64,000 nucleotides of DNA, taken from Flavihumibacter fluvii. GTDB lineage: Bacteria; Bacteroidota; Bacteroidia; Chitinophagales; Chitinophagaceae. How positions within the stretch are numbered: the first letter of the stretch is position 1; every line of letters starts with the position of its first letter. The notes beneath the pieces were generated by a model, which made no database searches, was not told where the DNA came from, and worked only from the letters and a program-made list of their open reading frames with translations. The position numbers were made by a program, and so were the translations under genes. The DNA is taken from assembly GCF_018595675.2 (NCBI RefSeq), contig NZ_CP092333.1, positions 4,116,001 to 4,180,000 on the forward strand, in the 5' to 3' direction. This document shows positions 60,634-64,000 of this stretch, in pieces.

Positions 60634-61497
60634 TTATTGCCGCCATTCCGCCTGCTGCGACGGCAAGGCCAGCAACGGGATCTTTGTATGATAACTCATC
60701 TGCTTTGTCATGCTCGGATGGAAAAACCGGTCCCACAGCGATTTGTGGTAAGTGACCATCACCAGTATATCAACATCATGCTCATCAATATGACGCTGCA
60801 GGGTTTCGCTGAAATCCTTCCCGTAAAGTTGTATCGTACTGATGCTGCTTTCGGGGTAGCGCTTTTTCAGTTTCTCTTCATAGTGGGGCAAAGTCAGCGT
60901 ATGGTCCAGGAAAGTATATGGCGTGTCATTTTCCTCATCGGTAAATATGGCCACCTGCACCTTCGCCGGGAAAAGGCCCGCCAGTTCAAAAATGGGATCC
61001 AGTATGGCGGGGTCTTCCTCAAAATGATTGGTGGCAAAAAGAATCGTGGAAGGTTCCTGCCATTTGTAATCCATCGGGATCACGAATACCGGGGTGTCGG
61101 TCTTTCCGATCTCAGCACCGGTTTTGGTACTCAGGAAACGGTTGCGGCTTTGCCCGGCACCTACTGTGCCCATCATGATGAGGTCGAATTTTTCTGCTTC
61201 GGTCGCCTGCAGGATGGCCTTGGGCAGCGCTTCCGTGATCACTTTTGTTTTCACCACCAGTCCATGGTCCTTTTCGATGACTGCTGCCAGGGCATGCATT
61301 TGCTTTCTGATCTCATCCAGTTGCAGTTGGTTGAATTCCTTATTCACGCCCATATAATCGGTATAGACGCTGCCCGTTAATTCAAAGGCATGCAGCAGTG
61401 TGATGTCCATGGGGATCTTTTTTGCCGACTGCAGGGCAAACTCAACTGCATTGGTGGCGCATGCTGAAAAATCAGTGGGAACTAATACCTTTTTCAT
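60634..61497 (-). CDS. Tandem universal stress protein (two Usp domains)
   Basis: 287 residues containing two UspA-like domains. The first (about 1-150) begins KVLVPTDFSACATNAVEFALQSAKK and has the glycine-rich nucleotide motif GTVGAGQSRNRFLSTKTG. The second (about 155-287) begins STILFATNHFEEDPAILDPIFELAGLF and ends at SMTKQMSYHTKIPLLALP, but its glycine-rich nucleotide motif is degenerate. Usp proteins bind ATP or related nucleotides and help survival under stress. Shares strand with cutC and could form a two-gene unit with it. Confidence 0.9.
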   Translation of the reverse strand: MKKVLVPTDFSACATNAVEFALQSAKKIPMDITLLHAFELTGSVYTDYMGVNKEFNQLQLDEIRKQMHALAAVIEKDHGLVVKTKVITEALPKAILQATEAEKFDLIMMGTVGAGQSRNRFLSTKTGAEIGKTDTPVFVIPMDYKWQEPSTILFATNHFEEDPAILDPIFELAGLFPAKVQVAIFTDEENDTPYTFLDHTLTLPHYEEKLKKRYPESSISTIQLYGKDFSETLQRHIDEHDVDILVMVTYHKSLWDRFFHPSMTKQMSYHTKIPLLALPSQQAEWRQ

Positions 61498-61836
61498 ACT
61501 GTTTCTTATTTGGTAATATGGCTAAAGCCATTCTCAATGAAAGGTTCCATACCTGCTAATGCAGCAAGATATTTGAAGTGATCTTCCTGGCGAATAATAT
61601 TTTACAGCTTTTGAAAGCTGCACTAAAATTGCATCATTTACCCGAATAACCTGCCATCAAATGAAAACGGCTCCACCGCCACCACCGAAGGGAACTGCAG
61701 GTATTGCGACCATTCCAGGAAATTGAATGGACCCGAATCCATGATTTTTGTCTGCCTCGCGTTACTGTATGTTCTAAAGGCCATAAATTCGGTAATTCTT
61801 CCATTACAACCAGCATCACTAAACCCAGGAACTAAA
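61498..61836. other. Intergenic region with a protein-like minus-strand frame
   Basis: Between the divergent stress-protein and GH20 genes. On the minus strand a frame of 48 codons (start 61784, stop 61638) reads MAFRTYSNARQTKIMDSGPF and then FNFLEWSQYLQFPSVVAVEPF, with amino-acid use unlike chance translation. The frame is open further upstream, into the GH20 signal-peptide region. It may be a small gene or the remnant of one. The rest shows no recognised feature; two promoters in opposite directions are expected. Confidence 0.4.
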
Positions 61837-63390
61837 ATGACCAGGACCATTATTCTCTGTTTTGTACTTTTCACCCATTCACTGTTTTCCTATTCCGCCA
61901 ATATTATTCCCATGCCGGCTTATCTGCAGGAAAACAAGGGGCAGATTACCCTCTCTGCGCAAACCAGTATAACTGCCAGTGGGGATTGCGCGAATGAATT
62001 AAGCTTTCTGAAGCGCTGGCTGGCAGATGAGTTTGCCTTAACACTTGCCGGTGGCAATAATTCCGCTACCCAGGTATTGCTGGTGGCCGATCCTGTAAAA
62101 TTTGCCGCCATGGGTAAGGAAGGCTACGCGTTATTGGTTACACCGAAGTCCATCACCATCCAGGCACCCTATGCCGCCGGTATTTTTTATGGTATGCAAT
62201 CACTCCGGCAACTGGTACAAGCTTCAGCAGACAGGAAGTCCCTGGTAGTCAACTGCATTACCGTAAAGGATAATCCCAGGTTCGGCATAAGAAGTTTTAT
62301 GCTCGATGAAGGCCGCTACTTTAAAGGCGAGAGAACTGTAAAGCGCCTGCTCGATGAAATGGCGCTCCTGAAAATGAATACCTTTCACTGGCACCTGACC
62401 GATGACCAGGGCTGGCGGCTGGAAATAAAGAAATACCCGCTGCTGACGCAGGTGGGTGGACAAAGGGATTCTTCCCAAACTGGTGGCTGGAATAGTACAA
62501 CCTATGATGGCAAACCCCATAAAGGGTTTTATACCCAGGAACAGGTGAAGGCCATCATCCGCTATGCTGCGGACAGGCATATCAACATCATCCCCGAAAT
62601 TGAAATGCCGGGTCATGCCAGTGCAGCTATTGCGGCCTATCCCTGGCTGGGAATAACCAAAAAGCAGGTGCAGGTACCTGTTAGGTTCGGCGTGATGTAC
62701 GATATTTTTGATGTCAGCGATCCGAAAGTGGTGTCATTCCTGCAGGATGTGCTCGATGAGGTGACGGCGCTTTTCCCTTCCCCCATCATTCATATCGGCG
62801 GCGATGAAGTGAAATACGACCAATGGGTGAATAGTGCTGCCGTGGCCGCTTACATGAAATCCAATAAAATGTCGTCCCCGGCTGATCTCCAGATCGGGTT
62901 TACCAATGAGATGTCCCGCTACATAGAGAAAAAGGGCAAACGGATGATGGGCTGGAATGACATCATGGGGAGTAAACTGCATGAGTATAACGATGCGCTC
63001 CCGGTTACCGGTACACTATCAGCCTCAGCGATTATTCAATTCTGGAAGGGGGATATTGCACTGATAAAAGATGCTGCAGTGAAATCGCATGATATTGTGA
63101 ATTCATTCCATGAGTTCACGTATATGGACTATGATTATACCTCCATCCCGCTTTCTAAGGCCTATGGTTTTGATCCTGTCCCGGCCGGACTGGAGGAACG
63201 CTACCATTCCCGGATCATCGGCACCGGTTGCCAGATGTGGGGCGAATGGACACCCGACGAGGCTTCCATGAATGGCCGGGTATTCCCCCGTTTAGCAGCG
63301 TATGCCGAAGTAGGCTGGACAATCCCATCCCGGAAAAACTTTGACCGGTTCCAGGCCGCCATGCCGTTTTTTTATGATCGGTGGAAATAA
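61837..63390 (+). CDS. GH20 beta-N-acetylhexosaminidase, exported
   Basis: 517 residues from ATG 61837, which gives the signal RTIILCFVLFTHSLFSYSA; the frame is open upstream to 61723 but that would bury the signal. N-terminal GH20b domain, then the TIM barrel with DEGRYFKGERTVKRLLDEMALLKMNTFHWHLTDDQGWRLEIKKYP and EIEMPGHASAAIAAYP. The catalytic pair Asp323-Glu324 lies in HIGGDEVKYDQW. Substrate-assisted cleavage of terminal GlcNAc/GalNAc from glycans or chitin fragments is expected. It is followed after 48 bases by a TonB-dependent receptor start, so the two may be co-expressed. Confidence 0.95.
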   Translation: MTRTIILCFVLFTHSLFSYSANIIPMPAYLQENKGQITLSAQTSITASGDCANELSFLKRWLADEFALTLAGGNNSATQVLLVADPVKFAAMGKEGYALLVTPKSITIQAPYAAGIFYGMQSLRQLVQASADRKSLVVNCITVKDNPRFGIRSFMLDEGRYFKGERTVKRLLDEMALLKMNTFHWHLTDDQGWRLEIKKYPLLTQVGGQRDSSQTGGWNSTTYDGKPHKGFYTQEQVKAIIRYAADRHINIIPEIEMPGHASAAIAAYPWLGITKKQVQVPVRFGVMYDIFDVSDPKVVSFLQDVLDEVTALFPSPIIHIGGDEVKYDQWVNSAAVAAYMKSNKMSSPADLQIGFTNEMSRYIEKKGKRMMGWNDIMGSKLHEYNDALPVTGTLSASAIIQFWKGDIALIKDAAVKSHDIVNSFHEFTYMDYDYTSIPLSKAYGFDPVPAGLEERYHSRIIGTGCQMWGEWTPDEASMNGRVFPRLAAYAEVGWTIPSRKNFDRFQAAMPFFYDRWK

Positions 63391-63438
63391 CCAACAGGCG
63401 GGCAGCAGCACTGTGAGATCTTGTTTACCTTGCCGGTG

Positions 63439-64000
63439 ATGAGACTTATTCTAGCTGTATGCTGCTTATGCCTTGGCCTGGTTCCCTTCTTTGCTGCCGC
63501 GCAACCTGCCATTCCGCCTACCCGGGAAATCACCGTACACGTCACCGACGACAATGAACAGGCCCTCGAATACGCCACCATCAGCCTGCTCGACAAAAAT
63601 GATTCCAGCCAGTTGCAAACGGTTCGCTCCGACTCGGCCGGCAACGCGCTGCTTCAAAATATTCAGTCTGGGTACTACCTGATCTGTGCCAGCCGGGTGA
63701 ATTACCGGCAGGCCTGCCAGCTGGTGGAGGTTTCCCCGCAGGCAAACACCTTCCACCTCCGGCTCGCCAAATCCGCTGACCTGCAAAGCGTTACAGTTAC
63801 CGGTAAAAAACCGGCGATCCAATACGCGCCAGACCGCACCATCATTAATGTGGATGCCAGTATCAGCAATGCCGGCACCACGGCCTTCGAAGTGCTCGAG
63901 AGATCCCCCGGTGTAACCATCGATAAGGAGGGTAATATCAGCCTGAAAGGCCGTAACCAGGTGCTGGTTATGATTGATAACAAACCCAGCTACCTGAGCG
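63439..64000 (+). CDS. Outer-membrane TonB-dependent receptor-like protein, 3' truncated
   Basis: 187 codons are visible before the window ends. Signal peptide MRLILAVCCLCLGLVPFFAAA, then a carboxypeptidase-regulatory-like domain (EITVHVTDDNEQALEYATISLLDKND, SGYYLICASRVNYRQ). The start of a plug domain comes next (SVTVTGKKPAIQYAPDRTIINVDASISNAGTTAFEVLERSPGV, LKGRNQVLVMIDNKPSYL). This is the TBDT/outer-membrane beta-barrel family of Bacteroidota without a SusD partner visible. The ATG is 48 bases after the GH20 stop. Confidence 0.9.
   Translation, partial: MRLILAVCCLCLGLVPFFAAAQPAIPPTREITVHVTDDNEQALEYATISLLDKNDSSQLQTVRSDSAGNALLQNIQSGYYLICASRVNYRQACQLVEVSPQANTFHLRLAKSADLQSVTVTGKKPAIQYAPDRTIINVDASISNAGTTAFEVLERSPGVTIDKEGNISLKGRNQVLVMIDNKPSYLS

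Noticed and set aside
60625-61380. 251-codon open frame on the plus strand opposite the universal stress protein
   Set aside because: Shadow frame of the two-domain Usp gene; no motif and unlikely amino-acid composition.
61837-64000. Linking GH20 and the second TonB-dependent receptor to the first glycan locus
   Set aside because: They are separated by about 39 kb of unrelated genes on both strands.
1-64000. CRISPR arrays, tRNA/rRNA genes, IS elements or phage genes
   Set aside because: No regularly spaced repeats, no cloverleaf or rRNA sequence and no transposase, integrase or phage structural protein could be recognised while reading the window.

Overview
The window looks like chromosomal DNA of a Bacteroidota bacterium, most likely near the Chitinophagaceae (family level is inference). 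The evidence is a SusC/SusD pair, many lipoproteins, DUF3667, DUF4242 and bestrophin-like families, a TTG-N20-TAnnTTTG type promoter, few Shine-Dalgarno sequences, and carbohydrate-active enzymes with lipoprotein, Sec or twin-arginine signals. I saw no rRNA, tRNA, CRISPR array, IS element or prophage.

Region 1 (1-22956) is a glycan utilisation locus on the + strand. It holds a SusC-type receptor (5' end outside the window), SusD, a putative TIM-barrel hydrolase, GH2, a GlcD-like FAD oxidase, GH127 beta-L-arabinofuranosidase, GH36 alpha-galactosidase, an aldose-epimerase-like protein, an SDR, an MBL-fold hydrolase, a fused E1alpha-E1beta-lipoyl 2-oxoacid dehydrogenase, a second SDR lacking the catalytic Tyr, a RhaT-like transporter and an AraC regulator. 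The order suggests capture and trimming of an arabinose/galactose-containing glycan, uptake of a product, then oxidative processing. The last steps have no obvious textbook match.

Region 2 (22957-33238) starts with a deletion remnant of an ADP-ribosylglycohydrolase, then an XRE-ImmA/IrrE plus PIN pair (toxin-antitoxin-like). Next come a CrtI-like oxidoreductase with a tiny membrane protein, a TetR gene flanked by two palindromic operators, and a tight + strand run: thioesterase, DinB, Asp/Glu racemase-like protein, amino-acid permease, GNAT-cupin fusion, methyltransferase and a membrane protein.

Region 3 (33218-38830) is built around a large AAA-LuxR regulator flanked on both sides by DUF4242 proteins. 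Two nearby promoters share the same architecture. An ECF sigma factor and an overlapping lipoprotein gene follow.

Region 4 (38935-53810) is mixed: a VOC protein, a two-subunit molybdenum hydroxylase, a secreted-protein gene split by one in-frame TAA, a winged-helix/TolB/TPR regulator bordered by repeated GTTTTAC motifs, a small protein plus lipoprotein sulfatase, a Tyr/Gly/His-rich repeat protein, DUF3667, a bestrophin-like protein, MltF and an orphan lipoprotein.

Region 5 (54042-64000) holds a complete RND efflux operon (adaptor, pump, outer-membrane factor), then cutC, a tandem universal stress protein, a GH20 hexosaminidase and the start of a second TonB-dependent receptor cut by the window end.
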